The notes under the pieces were generated by a model. That model was not told the DNA's origin, searched no databases, and worked only from the letters and a program-made list of their open reading frames with translations. This document shows positions 1-7,753 of a stretch of 43,386 nt of DNA, piece by piece. The stretch's first letter is position 1. The number at the start of each line of letters is the position of its first letter. The stretch covers positions 1-43,386 of the forward strand of contig CANRFG010000008.1 in the NCBI GenBank assembly GCA_947629815.1, written 5' to 3'. The stretch is from an uncultured Bacilli bacterium (GTDB taxonomy: Bacteria; Bacillota_I; Bacilli_A; RF39; UBA660). The translations under genes and the position numbers were made by a program.

Positions 1-2
1 AA

Positions 3-1010
3 CAAAAAAATCCATATAACTTTAATTTTGAAAAGGTAAGTGAAGAAGAAATTATTAAAGGCGCAATTGAAAGTGGAATAGCAGTTTTTTTACATGGAGC
101 CTCTTCTGAGGGAAAAAGTTCAAGAGTAAAACAAATTGACCCTGATTGCATAATTATATATTTAAGAAATGCAACACCAGAAAGTTTAAATGGAAAAAGT
201 GTATATAATTCGGTAACTGAGGAAGTAATAGATATTAAACCAACTTGGTTAAAGAAATTAGAGGAAAAATGTGAGAAAGAACCAGAAAAGAATCATATAG
301 TATTCTTTGATGAAATAACAAATGCACTACCAAGTATACAAGGTATGGCATTTAATATAATTTTAGATAAAGAAGTAAATGGTATTTGGAAATTACCCGA
401 AAATGCAAGAATAGTAGCAGCAGGAAATGAGATGAAAGATTCATTATCAGCAAATCAACTAGCAGAACCATTATTTAATAGATTTGCGCATGTATATATT
501 AAAACAACAACAAAAGGATGGTTAAAATGGGCAAGTGAGAATAAAATACATCCAGCAATATATGCATATATTGCATGTAAAAAAGGTGAAACACTTAGAA
601 GTAAATATAATGGAGAGAAACCAAATGCAGATCCAAGGAAATGGGAAATGGCATCTAAGATGTTATACAAAACAGGTAATCCAGAGATGTTAAGAGCATT
701 AGTTGGAGAAGAAATAACAAAAGAATTTATTGCATTTTGCAATAAACCTGTAATAACATTAGAAGAAGTAATTAATGATAGTTATAATGAAGCAGAAGTA
801 CAATCATTAAACACTGATTCAAGATATGTAACAGTTGCAAGTTTATCACAAGTAGATGAAGAGAATATGGAAAAAGTTAGAGAATTTGTAACGAAACTAG
901 GAGAAGAATTTGTAGCTATATTTGATTCAATGTGGGCAGGAGGAAATGAATCAAAATTAGAACGAATAGCTGAAATAAGATTATCTAATTCTGGAGGTAA
1001 GAAAAAATGA
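3..1010 (+). CDS. MoxR-like AAA+ ATPase, 5' partial
   Basis: The reading frame is open to the left edge of the window, so the gene is cut at its 5' end; the ATG at 345 is only an internal Met. The visible 335 codons start just before the ATPase core: Walker A GASSEGKS lies at nt 96-119, Walker B IVFFDE near nt 298-315, followed by the sensor-1/arginine-finger area (AAGNEMKDS; EPLFNRF). This is the MoxR/AAA_5 (dynein-related) arrangement. Such ATPases usually work as hexameric chaperone-like remodellers beside a VWA-domain partner; the helical C-terminal part resembles the type found next to VWA-like metallopeptidase-fold proteins. No VWA gene follows here, since a terminator sits six bases after the stop, so any partner must be upstream outside the window. 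The ATPase call is firm; the substrate is unknown. Confidence 0.85.
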   Translation, partial: QKNPYNFNFEKVSEEEIIKGAIESGIAVFLHGASSEGKSSRVKQIDPDCIIIYLRNATPESLNGKSVYNSVTEEVIDIKPTWLKKLEEKCEKEPEKNHIVFFDEITNALPSIQGMAFNIILDKEVNGIWKLPENARIVAAGNEMKDSLSANQLAEPLFNRFAHVYIKTTTKGWLKWASENKIHPAIYAYIACKKGETLRSKYNGEKPNADPRKWEMASKMLYKTGNPEMLRALVGEEITKEFIAFCNKPVITLEEVINDSYNEAEVQSLNTDSRYVTVASLSQVDEENMEKVREFVTKLGEEFVAIFDSMWAGGNESKLERIAEIRLSNSGGKKK

Positions 1011-1015
1011 GTTTA

Positions 1016-1042
1016 GTTAGAAATCAAATTCTAACTTTTTTT
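1016..1042 (+). terminator. rho-independent terminator of the AAA+ gene
   Basis: A 7-bp stem GTTAGAA/TTCTAAC with a 6-nt loop is followed by seven T. It starts 6 nt after the stop codon. Confidence 0.8.
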
Positions 1043-1144
1043 ATAGAAAAAATATTAAAATGAGATAGAATAACCTTCCTTTTTGAATTAATATCAAAAA
1101 TTAAACTTATGAATAAATTAATTAGTGAAATGAGGAAATTTAAA

Positions 1145-1744
1145 ATGGATAAAAAAGAATATAAGGACACTTTTATTGCATACAAAGGAAAAGAAATAGG
1201 ATTTAAAAAAATGTATGAATTTTTATTAGATAAATGTCCTAATAATTATATGGTTAGTATGCAAATATTTGGAGATGCTATTTTCGCGAAAATTATATAT
1301 AATGATTGTTACATGTATGATAAAGAACCATATTATAAAGATGGCGCTTTGATAGTAGGAGAATATTGTAAAAATGAACTTGATATATTAAATAAACAAT
1401 ATTCAAAATTTGAAAAAGATGAGTCCCATAAAATTATTAATTATATTTATAAAAATAATGGAATTTCAATGTTTGAAAAATTGAAAGACAAACTTAATTT
1501 TTCTAGTGTAATATTAGATATAAATAAACACTTACTTATTGCAGGAACTACTAAAGATGTAAATTTATATTATAGTTTTATAAAAGAAACAGGAGAAATA
1601 ATTTTTTCAAATAATAGTGAATTAATAAATGAATTATTTAATACAAAAGAAATAAAAAAAATAGAAGAAAATTCATATATAATAGATTGTGATAGATATT
1701 ATTTAAACAATAATAAAAAATATACATTAAAAAAAATATTTTAA
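1145..1744 (+). CDS. unknown protein with faint class II glutamine amidotransferase look
   Basis: I do not recognise this protein (199 aa from ATG 1145). That start has GAGG at 1132-1135 nine bases upstream; an in-frame ATG at 1109 would add 12 residues but has no ribosome site. There is no signal peptide or membrane segment. From about residue 75 to the end the pattern (GEY.KNEL, DESHKIINYIYKNNG, FEKLKDKLNFSSVILD, LLIAGTTKDVNLYY, IIFSNNSELINELF, then an IEENSY turn) follows the order of blocks in the Ntn/PurF-AsnB glutaminase fold (NGEIYN, D.E.i, l.G.fafaiwD, RD..G.kPLYy, faSE). The catalytic N-terminal Cys is not evident, so it would be non-catalytic. This likeness is my inference. It stands alone between two terminators, just upstream of murL. 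Confidence 0.7.
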   Translation: MDKKEYKDTFIAYKGKEIGFKKMYEFLLDKCPNNYMVSMQIFGDAIFAKIIYNDCYMYDKEPYYKDGALIVGEYCKNELDILNKQYSKFEKDESHKIINYIYKNNGISMFEKLKDKLNFSSVILDINKHLLIAGTTKDVNLYYSFIKETGEIIFSNNSELINELFNTKEIKKIEENSYIIDCDRYYLNNNKKYTLKKIF

Positions 1745-1767
1745 TTTTTAATTAAAGTATTTTTTTT
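1735..1767 (+). terminator. rho-independent terminator
   Basis: A 12-bp stem (AATATTTTAATT/AATTAAAGTATT, one G-U pair) has a 3-nt loop and a run of T. It overlaps the last codons of the upstream gene. Confidence 0.65.
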
Positions 1768-1768
1768 G

Positions 1769-1796
1769 TTACAAAAATGTTATATTATTGTATAAT
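1769..1796 (+). promoter_or_regulatory. promoter of the murL operon
   Basis: TTACAA (1769-1774), 16-bp spacer, TATAAT (1791-1796), then ribosome site AGGTGG at 1804-1809 before ATG 1814. The leader would be very short (about 10 nt). Confidence 0.6.
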
Positions 1797-1813
1797 ATTA
1801 AGTAGGTGGTATA

Positions 1814-3148
1814 ATGGTTAAATATAACGAATTAAGAAATAAATATGATACATTTATATATGAAGGATTTGATATACAAGAATTAGAAAATACATTAAAA
1901 ATAACATTTAATTTTAATGTTCCAAACTTAACTAATTTTAATCCAACTTTAGAAATAAAAAAATGTGAAATTGATGATTTTTCTAAAAACTTAATTTTTC
2001 ATGTTGGACTTGTAGAACTTATAAGTTATTGGAAAGCAACATGTAGTAAAAATGTAATAATAAAAGCAGGATACTTAAATAAAGAACAAATAGAATTTTT
2101 TAAAAAACTTTATTTTTATGGATTAGGTGAACTTTTTTATACAAATAAAATAGACGCTAAATACGATGACTTTATGAATATAACTTGTGTACATGAAGAA
2201 GAAAATGTGAAAGCACCATCAAACTTTGAAACTAAAGGTAATTTAATACCAATTGGTGGTGGGAAAGATTCTAATGTAACATTAGAACTTATGAAAGATG
2301 AATTCGATAATAATACTTGCTTTATAATTAATCCAAAACAAGTAACACTCTCATGTGCAGATGTAGCAGGTTATAAAGAAGAAAAAATATTTACAGTTAA
2401 AAGAACAATAGATAAAAATTTATTAGAACTTAATAAACAAGGATTTATTAATGGTCATACACCTTTTTCCGCACTTGTTGCATTTATTTCATATTTATGT
2501 GCTTACTTAAATAGAAAAAAATATATACTACTTTCAAATGAATCAAGTGCGAATGAATCAAATGTAGATGGAACTAAAATAAACCATCAATATTCAAAAA
2601 CATATGAATTTGAAAATGACTTTAATAATTACACTAAAAAATACTTTAATGTAGATATAAAATATTTTAGTTTACTTAGACCTTTGAGTGAATATCAAAT
2701 AGGGATGCTTTTTTCACAATATAAAAAATACCATCAAATATTTAAAAGTTGTAATGTTGGAAGTAAAACAGAACCTTGGCATTGGTGTTGTAATTGCCCA
2801 AAATGTTTATTCGTATATATAATATTAAGTCCATTTTTATATAAAGATGAATTAGTAAATATATTCGGTGAAGATTTATTTGAAAAAGAAGAATTAAAAG
2901 AAACATTTATAGAACTTATAGGATATGGAAAAACAAAACCATTTGAATGTGTTGGAACATATGAAGAAGTTAGATATGCACTAACAAAAACTATAAATAA
3001 ATTAGAAAATTTACCATATCTACTTAAATACTATAAAGATAATTTTAAATTAGAAGATATGAGTTTAAACTTAGAAAAAAGATATAATGAACAAAATAAT
3101 TTAGAACCTAAATTTGAAAAAATAGTAAAAAAATCTTTAGATTGTTAG
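1814..3148 (+). CDS. murL: UDP-MurNAc-L-Ala-L-Glu epimerase MurL
   Basis: A 444-aa cytoplasmic protein resembling MurL, which epimerises the terminal L-Glu of UDP-MurNAc-L-Ala-L-Glu to D-Glu in an ATP-dependent reaction. What is seen: a PP-loop-like IPIGGGKDS near residues 145-153, then the block NGHTPFSALVAF and LSNESSANESNV near residues 212-250, and a Cys cluster WHWCCNCPKC near residue 325. These blocks are what I associate with the MurL family, and the length fits. The next gene, 15 bp downstream, encodes a MurD-like ligase, the known partner of MurL. Together they supply D-Glu in peptidoglycan without needing a free glutamate racemase. AGGTGG at 1804 sets the start. I am fairly sure of the family and rely on the neighbour for the role. 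Confidence 0.82.
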   Translation: MVKYNELRNKYDTFIYEGFDIQELENTLKITFNFNVPNLTNFNPTLEIKKCEIDDFSKNLIFHVGLVELISYWKATCSKNVIIKAGYLNKEQIEFFKKLYFYGLGELFYTNKIDAKYDDFMNITCVHEEENVKAPSNFETKGNLIPIGGGKDSNVTLELMKDEFDNNTCFIINPKQVTLSCADVAGYKEEKIFTVKRTIDKNLLELNKQGFINGHTPFSALVAFISYLCAYLNRKKYILLSNESSANESNVDGTKINHQYSKTYEFENDFNNYTKKYFNVDIKYFSLLRPLSEYQIGMLFSQYKKYHQIFKSCNVGSKTEPWHWCCNCPKCLFVYIILSPFLYKDELVNIFGEDLFEKEELKETFIELIGYGKTKPFECVGTYEEVRYALTKTINKLENLPYLLKYYKDNFKLEDMSLNLEKRYNEQNNLEPKFEKIVKKSLDC

Positions 3149-3163
3149 AAAGAAGGAAGTAAA

Positions 3164-4510
3164 ATGTATAAAAAAATAATTGAATATTTAAAAGATAAAA
3201 ATATAGCTATAATAGGATTTGGTAGAGAAGGTAAATCATCATATAATTTTATTAGAAAATATCTTCCAAACCAACATTTAACTATATTAGATGGAAATGT
3301 TAATTTAATAGAAAATAATAGTGAATTAAAACAAGATGTAAATACTCAAGTAATAGTAGGTGAAAATTATTTAGAAGGGCTTGAAAATTATGACTTATTA
3401 ATTAAATCACCTGGAGTAAAATTTAAAGATTTAGATACATCTAAATATGAAGATAAAATAATTTCACAATTAAGTTTAGTATTAGACTTTTTGAAAAATA
3501 ATATAATAGGTATAACTGCAACAAAAGGTAAAAGTACAACAACAACACTTATAACACAAGTTTTAAAAGACCAAGGATATGATGCATATTTACTTGGAAA
3601 TATAGGTATACCTATATTTGATTATGTAGATAAATTTACAGATAAAAGCATACTTGTAATAGAAATGTCTGCACCTCAACTAGAGTATGTAAAATCATCA
3701 CCACATATTTCATTAATACTTAATTTATTTGAAGAACATTTAGATTTCTTTAAATCAAAAGATTGTTATTTCAAAGCAAAAATGAATGCTTTTAAATATC
3801 AAGATAATAATGATTTTGGTATTTATACATCTGTTAATGATACTTTAAATAAATATGTTGAAGAAGGAAATTATAAATCAAATTTAATAGATATAAATAA
3901 AGAAATGTGTATAAAAGATGGTTTTGTTTATTTAAATGAAAAAAAACTATACAATGTAAATGATGAAAGATTTTTATTAGGAGACCATAATTTAAGTAAT
4001 ATAATGTTTGTTCTTAGATTAAGTGAATTACTATCTTTAGATTTAAATAAAACAATAAATACTATAAATTCATTTAAAGGATTAGAACATAGAATGGAAT
4101 TTGTTGGTTTATTTGATAATGTAAAATACTATAATGATTCTATAGCAACAATACCAGAGGCTACTATAAATTGTGTAAAAGCACTTAAAGATGTTGATAC
4201 AATAATATTTGGTGGTATGGATAGAGGTATAGATTATAGTAGTCTTATAAACTATTTTAATAATAGTGATATAGATAATTTTATATGTATGAAAGATACA
4301 GGATATAAAATAGGAAATCAGATTACAAGAGGTAATGTTTATTTAGTAGAAAGCTTAGAAGAAGCAGTTAGTATAGCTAAAAAAGTTACAAAAAAAATAT
4401 GTGTAATGTCTCCTGCTGCACCTAGTTATAATGAGTTTAAAAACTTTGAAGAAAAGGGAAGAAAATATAAGGAGTTAGTATTAACTAATGTTAAAAATAA
4501 AAGTAAATAA
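3164..4510 (+). CDS. murD: UDP-MurNAc-L-Ala--L-Glu ligase (MurD2 type)
   Basis: A 448-aa Mur ligase. The N-terminal Rossmann-like domain has GFGREGKS (residues 18-25); the ATP-binding loop is GITATKGKST near residues 115-124; the central domain has NLFEEHLDFF with the catalytic/metal His; the C-terminal domain has GGMDRG and the MSPAAPSYNEF/FEEKGRKY end block typical of MurD. In the MurD2/MurL pathway this enzyme adds L-Glu, not D-Glu, to UDP-MurNAc-L-Ala, and MurL then inverts it. The assignment to the L-Glu-specific subtype rests on its pairing with murL 15 bp upstream; substrate specificity itself cannot be read here. Ribosome site AAGAAGGA precedes the ATG. The 3' end overlaps the next gene by 23 bp, so the three genes are one operon. 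Confidence 0.85.
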   Translation: MYKKIIEYLKDKNIAIIGFGREGKSSYNFIRKYLPNQHLTILDGNVNLIENNSELKQDVNTQVIVGENYLEGLENYDLLIKSPGVKFKDLDTSKYEDKIISQLSLVLDFLKNNIIGITATKGKSTTTTLITQVLKDQGYDAYLLGNIGIPIFDYVDKFTDKSILVIEMSAPQLEYVKSSPHISLILNLFEEHLDFFKSKDCYFKAKMNAFKYQDNNDFGIYTSVNDTLNKYVEEGNYKSNLIDINKEMCIKDGFVYLNEKKLYNVNDERFLLGDHNLSNIMFVLRLSELLSLDLNKTINTINSFKGLEHRMEFVGLFDNVKYYNDSIATIPEATINCVKALKDVDTIIFGGMDRGIDYSSLINYFNNSDIDNFICMKDTGYKIGNQITRGNVYLVESLEEAVSIAKKVTKKICVMSPAAPSYNEFKNFEEKGRKYKELVLTNVKNKSK

Positions 4511-5315
4511 TCTTAATTTAAAAGATACTATAACTTGTGGACAAATATTTAGATTTATTGTAGATGGTGATTCTTATATAGTAGTATTAAAAGATAGAAT
4601 AGTAAGATTAAAACAAGATAAAGATACTTTATATGTTTCATCTAATAATGAAGAAAATTTAGAAGATACAATAACTAAATATTTGGATTTAAATAGAGAT
4701 TATAAAAAAATAAACGATGAATTACTTTTAAAAAATCCAGATTTGTTAGATTCCATAAATAAATCAAATGGTCTTAAAATGATTCAACAAGATAAATTTG
4801 AAACACTTATATCATATATAATATCTGCAAATAATAGAGTTCCTATGATTTCTAAAGTTGTTGATAACATATCAAAAAAATATGGCAAAAAAGTCATATT
4901 TGAAGGTAAAGAATATTATTTATTTCCAGATGCAATCGATATGAAAGATTGTACAAAAGAAGATTTGAGAAGTTTAAAAACAGGCTTTAGAGATGAATAT
5001 ATATATGAAATTGTAAATAAGATAAATTCAAATGAATTTGATTTAGAAAATATAGATAAATTAACAACAGAAGAAGCCTTAAATTATTTAATGAAAAATA
5101 AAGGAATAGGGCAGAAAGTAGCGTCATGTATTTTATTATTTGCTTACTCTAGATTTGATGTTTTTCCAATAGACACATGGGTTAAAAAATATATGCTTGA
5201 AAATTATAATATTAAAAGTGTAAAAGAAATAAAAAATTATTCAGAAGAACATTATGGACAAAATAGTGGTATAGCAATACAATACATGTTTCACACTATG
5301 AGAAATAAGCAATAA
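4488..5315 (+). CDS. ogg: 8-oxoguanine DNA glycosylase (OGG1-like, HhH-GPD)
   Basis: A 275-aa base-excision repair enzyme that removes oxidised guanine and nicks the strand by beta-elimination. The N-terminal part (residues 1-100) has the OGG_N layout with CGQIFRF near residues 18-24. The helix-hairpin-helix is GIGQKVASCILLFAY near residues 206-220, with the catalytic Lys in GQK; the activating Asp is in FPIDTWVKKYM near residue 231. Both key residues of a bifunctional glycosylase are therefore present. The start lies within the 3' end of the ligase gene (23-bp overlap), with AAGGAG at 4468-4473, a rather long 13-base spacing. The link to wall genes is probably operon convenience. The stop codon abuts that of the convergent tmcAL. 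Confidence 0.88.
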   Translation: MLKIKVNNLNLKDTITCGQIFRFIVDGDSYIVVLKDRIVRLKQDKDTLYVSSNNEENLEDTITKYLDLNRDYKKINDELLLKNPDLLDSINKSNGLKMIQQDKFETLISYIISANNRVPMISKVVDNISKKYGKKVIFEGKEYYLFPDAIDMKDCTKEDLRSLKTGFRDEYIYEIVNKINSNEFDLENIDKLTTEEALNYLMKNKGIGQKVASCILLFAYSRFDVFPIDTWVKKYMLENYNIKSVKEIKNYSEEHYGQNSGIAIQYMFHTMRNKQ

Positions 5316-5340
5316 TTATTTAATTATTGGCTTATTTTTA
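5304..5340. terminator. bidirectional terminator between ogg and tmcAL
   Basis: A near-perfect palindrome: AATAAGC + AATAATTA pairs with TAATTATT + GCTTATT (one bulged G at 5329), followed by T-rich sequence on the plus strand. It contains both abutting stop codons (5313-5315 and 5316-5318), so it is also coding on both sides. Confidence 0.75.
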
Positions 5341-6464
5341 TATTCAGATTCGATTAATTTATTTTGATTATCTTTTAAAATACATGAATAAACACAAGTA
5401 GTTCTAAATTCTAAATTTAACATATCATTTTTAATAGAGTGGAAATTAGTTACAATAGGTAAACTTATTTCCTTTTTTATTTTGTTTAAATATTTTTTTC
5501 CATTTTCATTAAATCCTAGTACTCTTATATATTCAATATTTTTAAATTTTTTTGCTTCCTCTTTAGTAAAACCACATAATATATGAGTAAACATTCTATT
5601 TAATTTATTATATGTATATCTTTTTGTTTTAACTTTTTCTATAAGTTCATCAAGTGTATTTGAACTTGTAATATATTTGTTTATTCTTGATTCTATCCCT
5701 TCATCTACTGTTTGATAAATACTTAAATCTTTAGTACACAATATTTTATATTTCAATAAATTAAAATATTTATCTATAAAAAATAAATCTTTTTTTAAAT
5801 ATTCATATGTAATACTTGGAACATATTTTTTAATATCTATATTGTTTTTTATTGCATTTCTTATTCCAGATGCACTTACTATATCATTAGTTAAATCCAT
5901 AGAATGAAAATTGTTTTCTCTTTTAATACAAATAGGTTCAATACAACTTTTTTCTTTTATTATTTCTTTAATATAAGAAAGACCTAATAAATCATTTGGA
6001 CTATCTATTTTATAATTTGAAAAATGTTGTAATGCTTTAGACATCGCACTAGGATAATTAATACCTTCATCCATATATTTTTTAACTAAATTATCATATT
6101 CTTTATTATTAATTTGAATATCAGCTAAATTTTTAAGTAAATCTATATCTCCACATTCACTACCAAATACTATTTTTTCTACTTTTAAATTATTTAATAT
6201 TTGTATCGCACCTTTACTAAATATATCAGCAGATTGTGTTGCGAAAACAAAAGGTAGTTCAATTACTAAATCTACTCCATATTCTAATGCTATATTTGTT
6301 TTATCCCATTTATTTATAATACTAGAAAATCCTCTTTGAGTGAAATTACCACTCATAACTAGTATTATAGTATAATTAGGAAACATTTCTTTTATTTTTT
6401 TAAGATGGTATAAATGTCCATTATGGAAAGGATTATATTCACATATTATTCCAATACTTTTCAT
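5316..6464 (-). CDS. tmcAL: tRNA(Met) cytidine acetate ligase TmcAL
   Basis: A 382-aa nucleotidyltransferase-fold enzyme (formerly YlbM) that acetylates C34 of the elongator tRNA-Met anticodon using acetate and ATP. The N-terminus shows GIICEYNPFHNGHLYHL with the HxGH nucleotidyltransferase signature, then LVMSGNFTQRG and the VDLVIELPFVFATQSADIF block, all characteristic of the family; S.ASGIRNAI near residue 195 is the second conserved nucleotide-binding block. Full length for the family. Ribosome site AGGTGA lies 7 bases before the ATG. It is monocistronic and convergent with ogg; upstream it is divergent from the DUF177 gene. Confidence 0.93.
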   Translation of the reverse strand: MKSIGIICEYNPFHNGHLYHLKKIKEMFPNYTIILVMSGNFTQRGFSSIINKWDKTNIALEYGVDLVIELPFVFATQSADIFSKGAIQILNNLKVEKIVFGSECGDIDLLKNLADIQINNKEYDNLVKKYMDEGINYPSAMSKALQHFSNYKIDSPNDLLGLSYIKEIIKEKSCIEPICIKRENNFHSMDLTNDIVSASGIRNAIKNNIDIKKYVPSITYEYLKKDLFFIDKYFNLLKYKILCTKDLSIYQTVDEGIESRINKYITSSNTLDELIEKVKTKRYTYNKLNRMFTHILCGFTKEEAKKFKNIEYIRVLGFNENGKKYLNKIKKEISLPIVTNFHSIKNDMLNLEFRTTCVYSCILKDNQNKLIESEYKNKPIIK

Positions 6465-6500
6465 AGTTATTCACCTTTTTATATAATATCACAAAAATAC

Positions 6501-6529
6501 TTGAAAAAAAACAAAATATTATGTATAAT
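6501..6529 (+). promoter_or_regulatory. promoter of the yceD-rpmF operon
   Basis: TTGAAA (6501-6506), 17-bp spacer, TATAAT (6524-6529). Confidence 0.75.
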
Positions 6530-6558
6530 GTTATGGCTAGTGAAAGTTAGGTGATTAT

Positions 6559-7035
6559 GTGGTAATAGACCTTATAAGGCTTAAAAATGATATTGTTAAA
6601 AACATTGATATTGATTTTAAATATTCATTTAATGAAGAATATTTAAAACAAACTGATTTAATTAAATTAGATGATGTTTTAGTAAAAGGTGTGATAAATA
6701 AGAATAGTTTAGGGGATATACAAATAAACTTAAATATAGAAGGTGTAATGGTATTACCATGCGCAATTACATTAGAGCCTGTTAATTATCCATTTTCTAT
6801 AAATGTTTCAGAAAGTTTAGATGATATTACTAAAACAGAAGATTTTTTAAAAAAAGATGAAAATACACTTGATATTTTACCAATTATATGGGAAAATATA
6901 TTAATGGAAATCCCAATGAAAGTAGTTTCTGAAAATGCCGATACATCAAATCTTAAAGGTGACGGCTGGGAATTTGTAACAGGAGAAAGAAAAAAAACAA
7001 ATCCTGAATTAGAAAAATTAAAAGATTTGTTATAA
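6559..7035 (+). CDS. yceD: YceD family protein (DUF177)
   Basis: A 158-aa small protein of the DUF177/YceD family, which is almost always found directly upstream of rpmF, as here (15-bp gap). The family is linked to 23S rRNA/large-subunit synthesis in plants and bacteria, but the mechanism is not settled. Recognisable parts are the IEGVMVLPCAITLEPVNYP block near residues 67-85 (one Cys of the usual C...C region) and the acidic middle followed by ILPIIWENILMEIPMK. GTG at 6559 is the likely start, with AGGTGA at 6549-6554 close upstream; an ATG at 6557 is out of frame. Confidence 0.85.
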   Translation: MVIDLIRLKNDIVKNIDIDFKYSFNEEYLKQTDLIKLDDVLVKGVINKNSLGDIQINLNIEGVMVLPCAITLEPVNYPFSINVSESLDDITKTEDFLKKDENTLDILPIIWENILMEIPMKVVSENADTSNLKGDGWEFVTGERKKTNPELEKLKDLL

Positions 7036-7050
7036 GAAAGAGGTGTTAAA

Positions 7051-7239
7051 ATGGCTGTACCATTTAGAAGAGTTAGTAAAACTAGAGGTAGAATGAGAAG
7101 AACTCATTATAAAATAACTGAAAATTCAACTGTAAAATGTCCAAAATGTGGCGAAGAAATAAGACCACATAGAGTATGCCCTAATTGTGGAACATACAAA
7201 GGAAAAGAAGTTATAAAACAAGCTGAAGAAGCTAAATAA
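7051..7239 (+). CDS. rpmF: 50S ribosomal protein L32
   Basis: A 62-aa ribosomal protein L32. It has the basic N-terminus [20 protein letters not shown] and four Cys in CPKC (residues 30-33) and CPNC (residues 43-46), so it is the zinc-binding (C+) paralogue rather than the zinc-independent form. Ribosome site AAAGAGGTG precedes the ATG by 7 bases. It is the second gene of an operon with yceD and is followed at once by a terminator. Confidence 0.97.
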   Translation: MAVPFRRVSKTRGRMRRTHYKITENSTVKCPKCGEEIRPHRVCPNCGTYKGKEVIKQAEEAK

Positions 7240-7242
7240 AAA

Positions 7243-7271
7243 CAAGTGATTTAAACTCACTTGCTTTTTTA
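7243..7271 (+). terminator. rho-independent terminator of yceD-rpmF
   Basis: A 7-bp stem CAAGTGA/TCACTTG with 7-nt loop, then CTTTTTT. It lies 3 nt after the rpmF stop and touches the 3' end of the convergent gene. Confidence 0.85.
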
Positions 7272-7649
7272 TTATAAATAATAATTAACTGTATTTACTA
7301 AGTTAATAATTGACCATATTCCATATATGATACTGAATGCACCAACTATTATACCTGTAAGAGCTAATCCAAAACCTTTTTCATTGTTCTTTTTAAGTTT
7401 AGCTAACCCAATACTAGATAAAATTGTACCAACTGCACCAACTATTCCACCAAAGTTAATAATTAATGAGCATAGTGATACAATAAATCCAGCTACAGCT
7501 AATGAATTGGTTTTTGTAGCTACTGCATTATCAGATGTAATAGTTGTACTAGCAGGTGCACTTTCACCATTTACAAGTTTACCACATTTTAAGCAAATGT
7601 CTCCACCATCTTTTAATTCAGCTCCACAATTAACACAAAACTTACTCAT
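7272..7649 (-). CDS. zinc-ribbon DUF4190-like membrane protein
   Basis: A 125-aa protein. Residues 1-24 form a zinc ribbon (CVNC...CLKC). A Ser/Thr/Ala-rich linker follows. Two to three hydrophobic helices span about residues 48-73, 75-85 and 92-120, with the KLKKNNEKGFGLALTGIIVG turn typical of DUF4190 proteins. Function of the family is unknown; the ribbon is expected to face the cytoplasm. GGAGG lies 7 bases before the ATG, and an extended -10 (TGTTATAAT) at 7668-7676 lies about 20 bp upstream. It is one of four zinc-ribbon membrane proteins in this window. Confidence 0.8.
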   Translation of the reverse strand: MSKFCVNCGAELKDGGDICLKCGKLVNGESAPASTTITSDNAVATKTNSLAVAGFIVSLCSLIINFGGIVGAVGTILSSIGLAKLKKNNEKGFGLALTGIIVGAFSIIYGIWSIINLVNTVNYYL

Positions 7650-7667
7650 AAAAATACCTCCAAAAAA

Positions 7668-7676
7668 ATTATAACA
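7668..7676 (-). promoter_or_regulatory. extended -10 promoter of the DUF4190-like gene
   Basis: Minus-strand TGTTATAAT (TGnTATAAT), a full extended -10 match; no good -35 is seen. Confidence 0.55.
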
Positions 7677-7710
7677 TATATTTAAATATATAACAAGTAC
7701 TAAAATAGTT

Positions 7711-7738
7711 GCTTTTTTTAAAAAAATTAATGTATAAT
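7711..7738 (+). promoter_or_regulatory. promoter of ffh
   Basis: TTGCTT (7709-7714), 18-bp spacer, TATAAT (7733-7738). The start of transcription would fall almost at the ribosome site (AGGTGAT, 7744-7750), so the leader is only about ten bases. Confidence 0.6.
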
Positions 7739-7753
7739 GAATTAGGTGATAAC

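Noticed and set aside
455-742. Minus-strand open frame of 95 codons inside the AAA+ gene
   Set aside because: Antisense shadow; the plus frame has the Walker motifs and continues to the window edge.
7327-7674. Plus-strand 115-codon frame
   Set aside because: Antisense to the zinc-ribbon DUF4190-like gene, which has its own promoter and ribosome site.
7709-7753. N-terminal extension of Ffh from 7709
   Set aside because: It overlaps the promoter and would add residues before the conserved MFESLGDRLQ start, which has its own ribosome site.
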